A DNA stretch of 64,000 bases from JAWXBM01 sp034440115 (GTDB lineage Bacteria > Pseudomonadota > Gammaproteobacteria > Xanthomonadales > SZUA-36): NCBI GenBank assembly GCA_034440115.1, contig JAWXBM010000115.1, positions 1 through 64,000 of the forward strand, read 5' to 3'. Both the position numbers and the translations under genes were made by a program. The stretch's first letter is position 1. The number at the start of each line of letters is the position of its first letter. The notes beneath the pieces are model-generated. The model was given only the letters and a program-made list of their open reading frames with translations, ran no database searches and was not told the origin of the DNA. Shown piece by piece: positions 54,715-63,737 of this stretch.

Positions 54715-56087
54715 CGCTTGCCTCCGCTGACTGATTTGGGATCAATGCCAAGAGAACGCAGCTTGCGATACAAATGGGTGCGCTCCATGCCCACCGATTC
54801 AGCCAGTTTGCCGACACTGCCGCCAGCTTTGCGCAACTGGTAACTGAGGTACTCGCGCTCAAACTGCTCGCGCGCTTCGCGCAAAGGTAATTCAAAAATC
54901 TCAGCCTGCAGGTTTTCGGCCTGTGGTGGTTCGGCAGGGCTGAGCCGCAACGCGTCCTCCACTTCAGCCACACTGACTTCGCCTTCGCCGCCCAGAATCA
55001 ATAAGCGTTGTACCAGGTTACGCAACTCGCGGATATTGCCCGGCCAGTTGTGGTTGCGCAGCCGGTTCAAAGCCGCCATGGAGAATGCGCGGTAGGGCAA
55101 GTCTTCGTGGTTGGGAATCCAGTCAGCATAAAAGCGCACCAGTTCGGGTACATCTTCAGCGCGCTCTTTCAGGGGCGGTAACTGCAAAGGCAATACGTTC
55201 AAGCGGAAATACAATTGTTCCAGGCTGGGATCTCGTGAGGCCAGATCCACCAGATCGGCACTGCCACTGGCAATAATGCGGCAGTTGAGTGTGCGCTTGC
55301 CGTCTTCGCCTTCCTTGCTGTAATGGCCCGATTCCAGCACTTGACTGATCAAACGGCGGGCTTCGGGCGGGATGTCCTGTATGTCCGCCAGAAACAAAGT
55401 GCCGCCGGCTGCCTGGTCGAATAATCCGGATTGGCCATTGCCATCATTGCTGCGGCCCAGCAGGTATTCACGCATGGAGTCACCTTCGAGTTCAAAGTGA
55501 TCCAGGCAAACGAAAGGGCCTGGGCTGCCACTGCGCGAATGAATGAATCGCGCCAGAGATTCCCGGCCACAACCAGGCTCTGCAGTTATCAACACGTGGT
55601 GTTCATGCTGCGCCGCCTGCTCTGCCTTGCTGCGTAACAATTGCATGGCGGCGCTGTTGCCCCTGGGTTCGTTGACGGGCGAGCGGGTTTGTTTGTGGCC
55701 GGCATCCTGCCCGGCTTTGGTACTGGCCAATGCCTGGCTGACTACTGCCAGCAAGCGCGCCAGCGACAGAGGTTTCTGTACGAAATCGAAAGCCCCCAGT
55801 CGCGTTGCTTCAACCGCAGTTTCAACCGAACCGTGGCCGGACATGACCACTACCGGGCAGCGCAGTTTGCCGCCGGAAGACCACTCCTTGAGCAGGGTGA
55901 TACCGTCTACATCCGGCATCCAGATGTCCAGTAACACCAGGTCGGGTGGCTTGCGGGCAAACTCGGCGCGGGCAATGTCGCCATTCTCAGCCACACTGAC
56001 GCGGTAACCCTCGTCTGCGAGGATTTCTGAGACCAATTGGCGAATGTCTGGCTCGTCATCGACAACCAGGATATGGGCTTGAGTCAT
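54711..56087 (-). CDS. ntrX: NtrX-type response regulator with degenerate AAA+ core
   Basis: A protein of 458 residues: receiver (ILVVDDEPDIRQ, Asp54 in LVLLDIWMP), AAA+-like core and Fis-type DNA-binding end (GSVGKLAESVGMERTHLYRK). The core has lost key parts: Walker A is AEPGCGRES, with Arg for the usual Lys; the GAFTGA loop is replaced by a GRSNDGNGQS stretch; Walker B is LFLADIQD instead of LFLDEIGD. It therefore probably regulates transcription without driving sigma-54. Its kinase NtrY is normally adjacent but here is 2.6 kb upstream, beyond the buf genes. Confidence 0.9.
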   Translation of the reverse strand: MTQAHILVVDDEPDIRQLVSEILADEGYRVSVAENGDIARAEFARKPPDLVLLDIWMPDVDGITLLKEWSSGGKLRCPVVVMSGHGSVETAVEATRLGAFDFVQKPLSLARLLAVVSQALASTKAGQDAGHKQTRSPVNEPRGNSAAMQLLRSKAEQAAQHEHHVLITAEPGCGRESLARFIHSRSGSPGPFVCLDHFELEGDSMREYLLGRSNDGNGQSGLFDQAAGGTLFLADIQDIPPEARRLISQVLESGHYSKEGEDGKRTLNCRIIASGSADLVDLASRDPSLEQLYFRLNVLPLQLPPLKERAEDVPELVRFYADWIPNHEDLPYRAFSMAALNRLRNHNWPGNIRELRNLVQRLLILGGEGEVSVAEVEDALRLSPAEPPQAENLQAEIFELPLREAREQFEREYLSYQLRKAGGSVGKLAESVGMERTHLYRKLRSLGIDPKSVSGGKR

Positions 56088-56221
56088 GCTTTATGGATAG
56101 TTTGTTGCGTAGGCGCAACATGCTACTCCAATAGCCGGGGGCTGCCTAGCCGCAAATGGGGTTGTATGTCTGATTTATCGCTACGTGGATGTGGAAGTCT
56201 GATTGGCAAGCATGGTATGGG

Positions 56222-57043
56222 TCATGATGACTGAAGCTTGATAACCAATTGCTCATTGAGCCACGTTTGCAACAGGCCCACCGCGCGCGTGGGCACCTGT
56301 TCTTCCGCATGCCATTGGCACAGTCCTTCGCACACATCACCAAATGCCTTGCCGCTGCGGAACGCTTCGAGAGCCCAGGCCTCATCGGCTTCGGCCGGCC
56401 GGAACATCAGGCGCAGTTCCTGCCTCCACACCAGCCAGGCATCGGGATCTGCCTTCCAGTTAAAAGGCGGGGGTGTTGCTTCAGCATTCTCGTTCAGTGC
56501 CTGCCAGACCGTTGGCGCCGCGCAATGCAGCAGGAGTTCCTGCAGTGAGGAATGAAACCCGAGTTTAAGCCCGGCTAGTTCCTCAGGGGCGAGCTTCATC
56601 AGTTGAGCAAGGTCAACAAGCGGCGCGTCGGCAGTGTCGAATGCGTGACAGAGCGCCCATTCGAATTCCGCCAGTTCGGCGAGTTCGGGATGGCCACTGT
56701 AAGGCCGGGTGCGGTGCAGAAATTCCGGTAAGTGTGCGCCGAACCAGCGCAAGGAAGGTTGCCGCGAGGGATGTGCTGCGAGATAGGCGTAGATCAGGCG
56801 GGAGAATTCTTCATCGCCGAGAAACACATGAAGCTGGTGGTAATCGGAATCCAGCGCTTCGACCATCCGTTCCCGGTAGGCGTTGCTGTAAATATGCAGG
56901 CGAGTGGCGCGGGGCACCTGCGGCGTCTCGACAATTACATCCGCCAAGGCATCCGCGTCCGGTTCGAGCAGGTGTTGCTGGAAGCGCTGCTGCAGCTTCG
57001 TCAAGGGAAATCCATCGTTTGATGTCCTGTCCCGCCTATTCAT
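56222..57043 (-). CDS. bufC: BufC/HvfC-type partner protein (DUF2063)
   Basis: A protein of 273 residues with the N-terminal DUF2063 helical domain (LQQRFQQHLLEPD, RLHIYSNAYRERMVEALDSD, YHQLHVFLGDEEFSRLIYAY). Proteins of this family accompany DUF692 enzymes and present the precursor peptide to them. The ATG at 57043 lies 4 bases after the bufB stop; the frame extends upstream into bufB but without a ribosome site. A TGTTGCG/CGCAACA hairpin at about 56103-56120 follows the gene. Confidence 0.85.
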   Translation of the reverse strand: MNRRDRTSNDGFPLTKLQQRFQQHLLEPDADALADVIVETPQVPRATRLHIYSNAYRERMVEALDSDYHQLHVFLGDEEFSRLIYAYLAAHPSRQPSLRWFGAHLPEFLHRTRPYSGHPELAELAEFEWALCHAFDTADAPLVDLAQLMKLAPEELAGLKLGFHSSLQELLLHCAAPTVWQALNENAEATPPPFNWKADPDAWLVWRQELRLMFRPAEADEAWALEAFRSGKAFGDVCEGLCQWHAEEQVPTRAVGLLQTWLNEQLVIKLQSS

Positions 57044-57047
57044 GGGC

Positions 57048-57908
57048 TCAGGCAGCCTGCTCCAGCACGACCCGCTGGGCGATGCGCCGTGCGTGCTCAA
57101 GCTCAGCCAAAAGCTCCTCCAGGGGCGGAATGTCGTCGTCACGCTCGATCATGGTGGCGACGGGTCCGAACCGGCGCACGGCATGCGCGTAGAGGTCCCA
57201 AACGCCATCGACCACCGGGTGGTCGTGGGTATCGATCAGGTAGTCGCCCCGATCGGTATGACCGGCCAGGTGATGCTGCCACACCCGTTCCGCCGGCACG
57301 CCGGCGAGATAATCGAGGGGATCGAAGCCATGATTACGCGCGCTGACGTAAATGTTGTTTATGTCGAGCAGGATCAGGCAATCGGCGGCTTCCGCCACCG
57401 CTCCCAGAAACTCCCATTCAGTCAGCGCCGAATCAGTGTAGGTCACATAACTTGAAACGTTTTCCAGCAAAATGCGGCGGCCCAGGAAGTCCTGCACCCG
57501 CCGGACGCGTTCAGCCACATGGCGCACTGCTTCCCCGGTATAGGGCAATGGCAGCAGGTCGTGCATGTTAAGTCCGCCAACTCCGGTCCAGCAGAGGTGA
57601 TCGGAAATCCACCGGGGTTCGATTCGCGTTGCCAGCGCCTTTACCTGGCGCAGGTAATCCATGTTCAGCGGGTCACTGCCACCGATCGACAGCCCGACGC
57701 CATGCATCACCACAGGGTAGTTGGCGCGAATGCGATCGAGATAATGCAGGGGTTTACCACCGGCCACGAGATAGTTCTCGGTCAGCACCTCGAACCAGTC
57801 AACGGCCGGCTGATGTTCGAGGATGGCGGTGTAATGCTGGCGGCGAAGCCCCAGACCGAAGCCCAAGTGAGGCTTTGGTTGCCCAATGCGGGTAAAGGTT
57901 TCGCTCAT
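57048..57908 (-). CDS. bufB: BufB, multinuclear iron oxidase (MNIO, DUF692)
   Basis: A protein of 286 residues of the DUF692 family, the usual length. The iron ligands are spread over a TIM barrel: FEVLTENY, VVMHGVGLSIG, SDHLCWTG, LLENVSSY, LLDINNIYVSARNHGFDP, HLAGHTD, DTHDHPV and MIERDDDIPP. These enzymes use two or three irons to convert cysteines of a peptide to thiazole- or oxazole-type groups; in bufferins this makes a copper-binding peptide. The linked bufA2 and bufC fit that role. Confidence 0.92.
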   Translation of the reverse strand: MSETFTRIGQPKPHLGFGLGLRRQHYTAILEHQPAVDWFEVLTENYLVAGGKPLHYLDRIRANYPVVMHGVGLSIGGSDPLNMDYLRQVKALATRIEPRWISDHLCWTGVGGLNMHDLLPLPYTGEAVRHVAERVRRVQDFLGRRILLENVSSYVTYTDSALTEWEFLGAVAEAADCLILLDINNIYVSARNHGFDPLDYLAGVPAERVWQHHLAGHTDRGDYLIDTHDHPVVDGVWDLYAHAVRRFGPVATMIERDDDIPPLEELLAELEHARRIAQRVVLEQAA

Positions 57909-58036
57909 GCGTCTGCTATCTGGGCGGTGACCTTGTCACGCCCAGTATGAAGAATGTTCAAGGACATCGATTTCCTGGCAGAAACGGGCGCCAAAAGGCG
58001 CCCGCTGCGAACTGCGCGTAGAAACGTGGAGAAAAA

Positions 58037-58294
58037 TCAGGCTTCCATCACCGTGCCGCCTGCTTCCGCGCAATCTTCCGCGGTCATTTCTTTGAAACCG
58101 TGGCCCTTGCAGGAATTCTGGCCTTTGCATGCATTATCAGCGGTCTTGCAGTCGGAAGTGCCTTTGCAACTGGTCACGCCACCACAATGAACTGTGGCTT
58201 CGGTTGCCGGGGCGGCTTCCTGCGCCATGAGTGCGCCGCCACTGGCGAGAAGCGTGGCTGCTGCGACGGAGAACATGAGTTTCTTGCTGAACAT
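58037..58294 (-). CDS. bufA2: BufA2-like bufferin precursor peptide
   Basis: A protein of 85 residues. The ATG at 58294 follows TTGGAGG at a good distance. The signal peptide (LMFSVAAATLLASGGALMAQ) sends it to the periplasm. The mature part has six cysteines: HCGGVTSCKGTSDCKTADNA and CKGQNSCKGHGF, then DCAEAGG. The CKG-rich pattern is that of BufA2-type bufferins, ribosomal peptides changed by BufB and thought to bind copper outside the cytoplasm. It lies 128 bases upstream of bufB. The longer frame from 58324 has no ribosome site. Confidence 0.88.
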   Translation of the reverse strand: MFSKKLMFSVAAATLLASGGALMAQEAAPATEATVHCGGVTSCKGTSDCKTADNACKGQNSCKGHGFKEMTAEDCAEAGGTVMEA

Positions 58295-58348
58295 AATTGT
58301 AAACCTCCAAGTGGTTGATGACACGGGTGGAAATCGCCCGTTGTCGTT

Positions 58349-58377
58349 TAGACCGGTCTTTGCTTGAACCGATTACA
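58349..58377 (-). promoter_or_regulatory. Candidate ECF-type promoter of bufA2BC
   Basis: On the minus strand TGTAATC (58377-58371) is separated by 16 bases from GGTCTA (58354-58349), close to the TGTAACC / CGTCTA elements of ECF sigma promoters that drive buf-type operons. The predicted start is about 45 bases before the bufA2 ATG. No sigma or anti-sigma gene is in the window. The rest of the 58295-58678 gap has no clear gene; a short frame ending at about 58441 (MKEAHYRLTSQKISDWAEDR) looks protein-like and could be a remnant. Confidence 0.35.
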
Positions 58378-58678
58378 CCAGCAACACGCCCCTGCGTTCC
58401 GCTGATTGTCTCAGGCGGAAGCGGGAGTGATCAAATCAGCTCAAAACCCGATCTTCAGCCCAGTCACTGATCTTTTGGCTGGTAAGGCGATAGTGAGCCT
58501 CTTTCATGCGACTGTCCAGAGCCTGCGGAGGGTCCTGACGCAACGCACACCGCTGTTGAGGATAGACGGACAAACACCATGAAAGTCACACCACTCCCAA
58601 GTCGGGAGCAGCAAGCAGGTTTCCGGGTTGGGCTCATTAGTGCCGTCATGGGTGGATGGCTGGCTTTACCAAACCCGG

Positions 58679-60898
58679 TTAACCCGGTCGCGGCAAAAGG
58701 ATAGTCACCAAAGCACCCCCTTCCGGGTGATTGTGCAGCGTGATGCGGCCGTCATGTTCGCTGACAATCTTGCGGCAAATGGCCAAACCCAAACCACTGC
58801 CGCCGGGTTTGTGGGTGACGTAGGGTTCGAACGGTCGTTGCAGTATGGCATCGGGAAAGCCGCCCCCGTGATCGTGAATTTCACATTGCAGCCAGGAGTT
58901 GCCTTCAAAGTCGCGTATTGAAGTAGAAATTTCAATATGAGCTGACTCGGTTCCTGCGGCTTCCTGAGCATTGCGCAAAAGGTTGTGCATCAATTGCCGC
59001 AGGCGGCCAGCATCGGCTTTCAGCTCACCGGCAGCCGTCGCCAGATTCAGTTCAAATTGGGTGTTGGCGTCACCTTGTTGATACAACATCACCACTTCAT
59101 TGATCAGGCTGTTCAGGTTGATGGCTTCGCGTTGCAGCACGGGCTCGCGAGCGTAATCGCCGAAAGCATCAACCAGCGTGCGCAAAGCCTCTACCTGCGC
59201 GACGATAGTCGTTGCCGCTTTGTTCAGCAGGGCACCATCGGTGCTGTCGAGTTTGTTGATCAGTTTCATCTGCAGCCGTTCGGCAGCAAGGCGAATCGGG
59301 GTTAATGGGTTTTTGACCTCGTGTGCGAGACGACGGGCGGCTTCCGCCCACGCGGCTTCGCGTTGTGCCTGGTTCAGCACCGTCACATCATCGAACACCA
59401 CCACCTGGCCGTGATCGAGAAGTTGCGACCCCCGAGCCAGCAACACCAAGGGTGTGCTGTCGGGTTGCAGGCGGATTTCCTGCTGCCAGGTGGTACGGCC
59501 GCTGCGAGCCTGCTGTTCAATAGCTTCGGCCAATGGCTTGAGGTAAGGCAGCTCAGTGACGCATTCTGACAGTCTGGCGTTGGCCGTGGACTGTTCTGCA
59601 CTCAAGCCCAGGATGGTGCGACACGCCCGATTGGCGCGAAGTATCCGGCCCTCCCGGTCCAGCGTCAAAACACCGGAAGAGAGATTGCCCAGTACCGCCT
59701 CCAGATAATCGCCTTGCTGCTGCAGCTTGGCACGGCTTTCTTCGGCAGACTGACTGGCTTCCTGCAAGGCATTGGTCATGTCATTGAAAGAGCTGACCAG
59801 GAAGCCGATCTCGTCTTTATCTCCAGCCTCTACACGCTGGGCAAAATCACCGCCCGCCACTTCGTGCGTGGCACGGGATAGCCGCGACAACGGTGCCACC
59901 ATTCGCCGGGCAGCATTCAGTGCGGCCAAAATGGTCAGCAGGATGGTCAGCAGCAAGACCAATGAAAGTATCAGCAGGAAACTCTGCTTCAGGGAATTGC
60001 GCAGGTAACTCACATTTTGGTAGCGGTAATACTCCTGCTCAATCGAGCTGGCCAATTCAGTGATGCCAGGTGGCAAGGGGTAGATGGCCTGCAGGATGCG
60101 CGCCTGGTCGCCGGGGAATTCGGGTGGGATCCAATTGAGAACACGAATCTGCAAGCCCCCATCGGCGGTAGGTTCGGCGGCGGCGTACTCGCCTCTGTCC
60201 TGTGCCTGCAGCAAGGCAAAATCACCCGGCCGCTCAGGTAAACCCGTCAAGGCATTGATGTTGGCAGTCGCGACCAGCATGCCATCGGCGCCCATCACGG
60301 TAAGTTCCATTGGGCCACTGGCACGCACCCGGCTGAGCAATTCGCGCCGCAGCAGCTCGCCGCCCTCGCGCAGTTCACGCAGACCATTGGCGGTTTCAAC
60401 CGCCTGGTTGCGGGATTCCAATGTGCGGGTATCGAGAAACTGTTGGCCCAGAGCCAGTGAATCGGCCAGCGCCTGTTCCACCTCCACATCAAACCAGCTA
60501 TCGATGGTGCTGGACAGAAACCAGGCGGAAAAGAAATACACGATCAACGCGGGGGGTATGGACAGGCCAAGAAAATTACGCACCCAGCGGGCCGCCAGCC
60601 TTGCGCCGGGTTCTTCCTGCTTGACTCGCCGTACCAGGCTGAGCAACCGGCTGCCAATGGTCCACAACAGGATCAGTACAGCAAAAACGGTGACTACCAG
60701 CACCCACAAGTAGCCTTCAGCCAATAAAGCGGCCAGGCTGCCCCCAACATCTTGTTGCACATCCTGTTGCACGCCACTGACCAACAACAGTGCAATCAGC
60801 AGGGTAAAGATCAGCGCAGCTCCAGGCAGTATGCGCAGCAATCTTCGGCCCCAGGAACGGCTGCTGCGAAACGCCTTGGTGACTTTTTTTGGACTCAT
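58679..60898 (-). CDS. ntrY: NtrY-type membrane sensor histidine kinase
   Basis: A protein of 739 residues. Three or four N-terminal membrane segments enclose a periplasmic sensor region (about 110-280), then HAMP (LSRATHEVAGGDFAQRVEAG), PAS (LGNLSSGVLTLDREGRILRA), the H-box RRLAHEVKNPLTPIRLAAER and the ATPase domain (LLRNAQEAAG, HDHGGGFPDAI, KPGGSGLGLAICRKI). It is the partner of NtrX in nitrogen or redox control. Its ATG overlaps the stop of the DUF4390 gene. Confidence 0.93.
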   Translation of the reverse strand: MSPKKVTKAFRSSRSWGRRLLRILPGAALIFTLLIALLLVSGVQQDVQQDVGGSLAALLAEGYLWVLVVTVFAVLILLWTIGSRLLSLVRRVKQEEPGARLAARWVRNFLGLSIPPALIVYFFSAWFLSSTIDSWFDVEVEQALADSLALGQQFLDTRTLESRNQAVETANGLRELREGGELLRRELLSRVRASGPMELTVMGADGMLVATANINALTGLPERPGDFALLQAQDRGEYAAAEPTADGGLQIRVLNWIPPEFPGDQARILQAIYPLPPGITELASSIEQEYYRYQNVSYLRNSLKQSFLLILSLVLLLTILLTILAALNAARRMVAPLSRLSRATHEVAGGDFAQRVEAGDKDEIGFLVSSFNDMTNALQEASQSAEESRAKLQQQGDYLEAVLGNLSSGVLTLDREGRILRANRACRTILGLSAEQSTANARLSECVTELPYLKPLAEAIEQQARSGRTTWQQEIRLQPDSTPLVLLARGSQLLDHGQVVVFDDVTVLNQAQREAAWAEAARRLAHEVKNPLTPIRLAAERLQMKLINKLDSTDGALLNKAATTIVAQVEALRTLVDAFGDYAREPVLQREAINLNSLINEVVMLYQQGDANTQFELNLATAAGELKADAGRLRQLMHNLLRNAQEAAGTESAHIEISTSIRDFEGNSWLQCEIHDHGGGFPDAILQRPFEPYVTHKPGGSGLGLAICRKIVSEHDGRITLHNHPEGGALVTILLPRPG

Positions 60899-61464
60899 GT
60901 CAACGCAGCATTGCCATTGGAAAGCCGAATGGGCCAGGATTGCCAGCCCGAATCATGTTGCCAGTTGGGTGAGAACCAGGCTGGCAGGCGCATGGGTGCC
61001 GGCAGTTTGCGCTTGTCCAGCCAACTGCGCGCCTTCAATTGGTAGTCACCGGCCGCGACGCTTTCCAGCGGCATGATCAGTTCTATTTCGGACAGTTCTG
61101 CCAGAGCATGGCGCAGGCGCGGATAGGTACGAACGGAAGCGGGTTGGTCGGAACTGAGCTGGTAATGGTCGCTGAGGGGCATGTAGCGAATCTCGAACCG
61201 CCGGAAGCTGGTGATGGTGTCGTCCTCGGTGTCCAGTTCAGCCCGAACTTCGAAGTGCAGAGGCACACCATTTTCCAGCGCTGTTCGGGCATCCGGGCTG
61301 AGAGTGATTTTTTGTGACAACTCAACCTTCAGTTGCTGTCCCGAAACGCGTGTTTCAACTCCCTTCAGTGCAAAACCGAAGCTGCCATTGCGATCGCCAC
61401 AGCCCAACAGCAGCAACAGGCTCAAATAACCAAAGGCTCTAAGTGCGTTTACGCAGGCGGGCAT
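60895..61464 (-). CDS. DUF4390 protein
   Basis: A protein of 189 residues with a lipoprotein-like signal (LRAFGYLSLLLLLGCGDRNG) and a beta-rich body (HFEVRAELDTEDDTITSFRR, FEIRYMPLSDHYQL). DUF4390 proteins sit between rsmB and ntrY in many gammaproteobacteria; the function is not known. The ATG at 61464 overlaps the rsmB end by 26 bases; the longer frame has no better start. Coupled to ntrY by ATGA. Confidence 0.8.
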   Translation of the reverse strand: MPACVNALRAFGYLSLLLLLGCGDRNGSFGFALKGVETRVSGQQLKVELSQKITLSPDARTALENGVPLHFEVRAELDTEDDTITSFRRFEIRYMPLSDHYQLSSDQPASVRTYPRLRHALAELSEIELIMPLESVAAGDYQLKARSWLDKRKLPAPMRLPAWFSPNWQHDSGWQSWPIRLSNGNAALT

Positions 61465-62758
61465 AGTAAAAGCCGTCCATGTCCTGTTCGCCGGGCAGGA
61501 TTTGACTTCCGTGGGCTTGAGAGTGCCCCCATTCCGCTTCGATAAGTTGTTCTTCAGCATCGCCGTGTGTCGAAAGAAAATTCTTGATTTGATTGGCATT
61601 TTCGTCATGAAGCAATGAGCAAGTGGCGTACAACAGCATACCGCCGGGCGCCAGCGTCGGCCACAGTTGCTGCAACAAAGCTTGTTGTAGCTTGACTGCT
61701 TCCTGCACTTGCTCTGCTGGCCGTAAATGACGAATCTCCGGGTGCCGGCGGATCACACCGGTAGCGCTGCAAGGCGCATCCAGCAGAATACGATCGAAGG
61801 CCTTGCCATCCCACCAACTGCTGGTGTCAGTGGCGTCTGCTGTCAGTAACTCGCAGTGCACGTGCAGGCGGTCCAGATTTTCCTGCACTCGGTGCAGGCG
61901 GTTGGCATAGCGCTCCAGCGCAAGCAACTGCAGGCCGGGAATCTGCTCCAGCAGATGACAGGTCTTGCCACCCGGTGCCGCGCAGGCATCCAGCACCCGC
62001 ATACCAGGCTGCACATCCAACAATACTGCGGCCAACTGGGCTGCGGCGTCCTGCACGGAAAAATGGCCCTCGCTGAATCCGGGTAGCTCGTTCACGGCCG
62101 CGGCCGGTGCTACCAATAAAGCTTCAGCAGCAAACTCATTACGCTGGGTGGTAAACCCGGCTTCGCCGAGCTTGGCTTTTACGGCTTCCAGCGTGGCTTG
62201 TTGGAGGTTGACCCGAATCCACAAAGGGGGGGACTGATTATTCGCCTCAAGCACGTCTTGCCAGCATTTCGGCCAATCGCTTTTAATTGCAGCCTGCAGC
62301 CAGGTTGGATGCGCCCAGTGTTCCGGAACTTTAGCCAGCTTTTCCAGCCATTGAACCTGTTCCCGTTGAAAGCGGCGGAGCACAGCATTAACCATGTTCA
62401 CGGCCCAGGTTTTACCCAGGCTGCGGGCACACTCGGTGGTTTCATTGATGGCGGCGTGATCGGGGGTACGATCCTGCCACAACTGGAACATGCCTAACCA
62501 AAGCAGCCGACTGATATCACGCTCTTTGGGTTTGATGGGTTTGCTCAGCAATTGCGCTTCCAGCCAGGCCAGGGCGACTTGCCAGCGCAGGACCCCGTAA
62601 GCCAGATGCCGCGCCTGTGCCAGATTGCGAGCATCGGCTTCACCTTTCAACGCCGTGCAGTCAGACAGATTTTTGCCTTCATCCAGCACTTCGCCCAAGG
62701 CTTTAATTGCCATCCATCGTGGATTCAGCGCAGCGTTTTTGCCTTTGGTATTTTTCAT
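61439..62758 (-). CDS. rsmB: 16S rRNA m5C967 methyltransferase RsmB
   Basis: A protein of 439 residues: an N-terminal NusB-like helical domain (RWMAIKALGEVLDEGKNLSD, LLWLGMFQLWQDRTPDHAAI) and a methyltransferase domain with SAM site VLDACAAPGGKTCHLLE, motif IV LLDAPCSATGVIRRHPEIRH and catalytic-cysteine motif LLYATCSLLHDEN. It methylates C967 of 16S rRNA. The ATG at 62758 is used and lies 4 bases after the fmt stop. Confidence 0.95.
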   Translation of the reverse strand: MKNTKGKNAALNPRWMAIKALGEVLDEGKNLSDCTALKGEADARNLAQARHLAYGVLRWQVALAWLEAQLLSKPIKPKERDISRLLWLGMFQLWQDRTPDHAAINETTECARSLGKTWAVNMVNAVLRRFQREQVQWLEKLAKVPEHWAHPTWLQAAIKSDWPKCWQDVLEANNQSPPLWIRVNLQQATLEAVKAKLGEAGFTTQRNEFAAEALLVAPAAAVNELPGFSEGHFSVQDAAAQLAAVLLDVQPGMRVLDACAAPGGKTCHLLEQIPGLQLLALERYANRLHRVQENLDRLHVHCELLTADATDTSSWWDGKAFDRILLDAPCSATGVIRRHPEIRHLRPAEQVQEAVKLQQALLQQLWPTLAPGGMLLYATCSLLHDENANQIKNFLSTHGDAEEQLIEAEWGHSQAHGSQILPGEQDMDGFYYARLRKRT

Positions 62759-62762
62759 TGGA

Positions 62763-63737
62763 TCAAGATAGTGGGTTATAGGTGAGTCGGGCTGGGAAAC
62801 TGCGGCCTTGCAGGTATTCCCGTGCTGATTGAGCGTTGCCGCCAGGACGCTGAATTTGTGTGATGCGCAACTGGCCGGAACCACAGGCCACTAAGATGCC
62901 ACTGTCATCGGCGCTGATTACTGCTCCGGCAACGTTAGCGCCAGGCTTGGCCCGGGTTTCGGCGCTGGCCAGCCAGATTCGGGTCCGTTCACCCGCGACA
63001 TCGCACCAGCAAACCGGCCAGGGATTAAACGCCCGAATACGTTGTTCCAACGGTATGGCCGAATCCTGCCAGTTGATTTGCGCCTCGGCTTTGTTCAGTT
63101 TGTGCGCGTAAGTGATACCCTCGGTGGATTGTGGGGTGGCGGCCAGCGATTGAGCGGACTGCAATTTCTGCAGACACTGCAGCAGGGATTCGGCCCCCAG
63201 CTCAGCCAATTTATCGTGCAAGGAGTCACTGGTTTCATCGCTTGCCAAAAGAATGCTCTCCCTGGCCAATACCGCACCCGTATCCAGCCCGGCATCCATC
63301 AGCATGATGCACACGCCGCTTTCCCGGTCACCCGCTTCGATGGCGCGCTGTATCGGTGCAGCGCCACGCCAGCGTGGCAACAAGGAGGCGTGAATGTTCC
63401 AGCAACCGAATCGGGGAATGTCCAGCACTGCCTGGGGCAATATCAACCCATAGGCCACCACGATCAGCAGGTCAGGCTGGGTCTCGCTGAGCCACTGCTG
63501 GAATTCGGCGGTTTTCAGGCTGTCGGGCTGATAAATGGCTATTCCGAATACCTCAGCAGCCTGTTTGACCGGACTCGCTTGCAGTTTGAGACCGCGGCCA
63601 GCCCGGCGATCGGGTTGTGTGAGCGCTGCCACAGGTAAAAAGCCGGCGCTAACCAGCGCCAGCAAGGGCGGGACAGCAAATTCGGGGGTTCCGGCAAAAA
63701 CGATCCGCAGTTGCGCCCGATCACTCAAGACAGGCAC
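62763..63737 (-). CDS. fmt: Methionyl-tRNA formyltransferase
   Basis: A protein of 324 residues. The N-terminal domain has IVFAGTPEFAVPPLLAL, the catalytic-site FGCWNIHASLLPRWRGAAPI and MLMDAGLDTGAVL; the C-terminal domain holds RIRAFNPWPVCWC. It formylates initiator Met-tRNA. The start is uncertain: the frame opens at a GTG (63737) within a cluster of imperfect 13-bp repeats that also covers the ribosome site. Confidence 0.95.
   Translation of the reverse strand: MPVLSDRAQLRIVFAGTPEFAVPPLLALVSAGFLPVAALTQPDRRAGRGLKLQASPVKQAAEVFGIAIYQPDSLKTAEFQQWLSETQPDLLIVVAYGLILPQAVLDIPRFGCWNIHASLLPRWRGAAPIQRAIEAGDRESGVCIMLMDAGLDTGAVLARESILLASDETSDSLHDKLAELGAESLLQCLQKLQSAQSLAATPQSTEGITYAHKLNKAEAQINWQDSAIPLEQRIRAFNPWPVCWCDVAGERTRIWLASAETRAKPGANVAGAVISADDSGILVACGSGQLRITQIQRPGGNAQSAREYLQGRSFPARLTYNPLS

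Noticed and set aside
58464..58649. 61-codon minus-strand frame between ntrY and bufA2
   Set aside because: Ser/Arg-rich composition, no ribosome site and no similarity I recognise.
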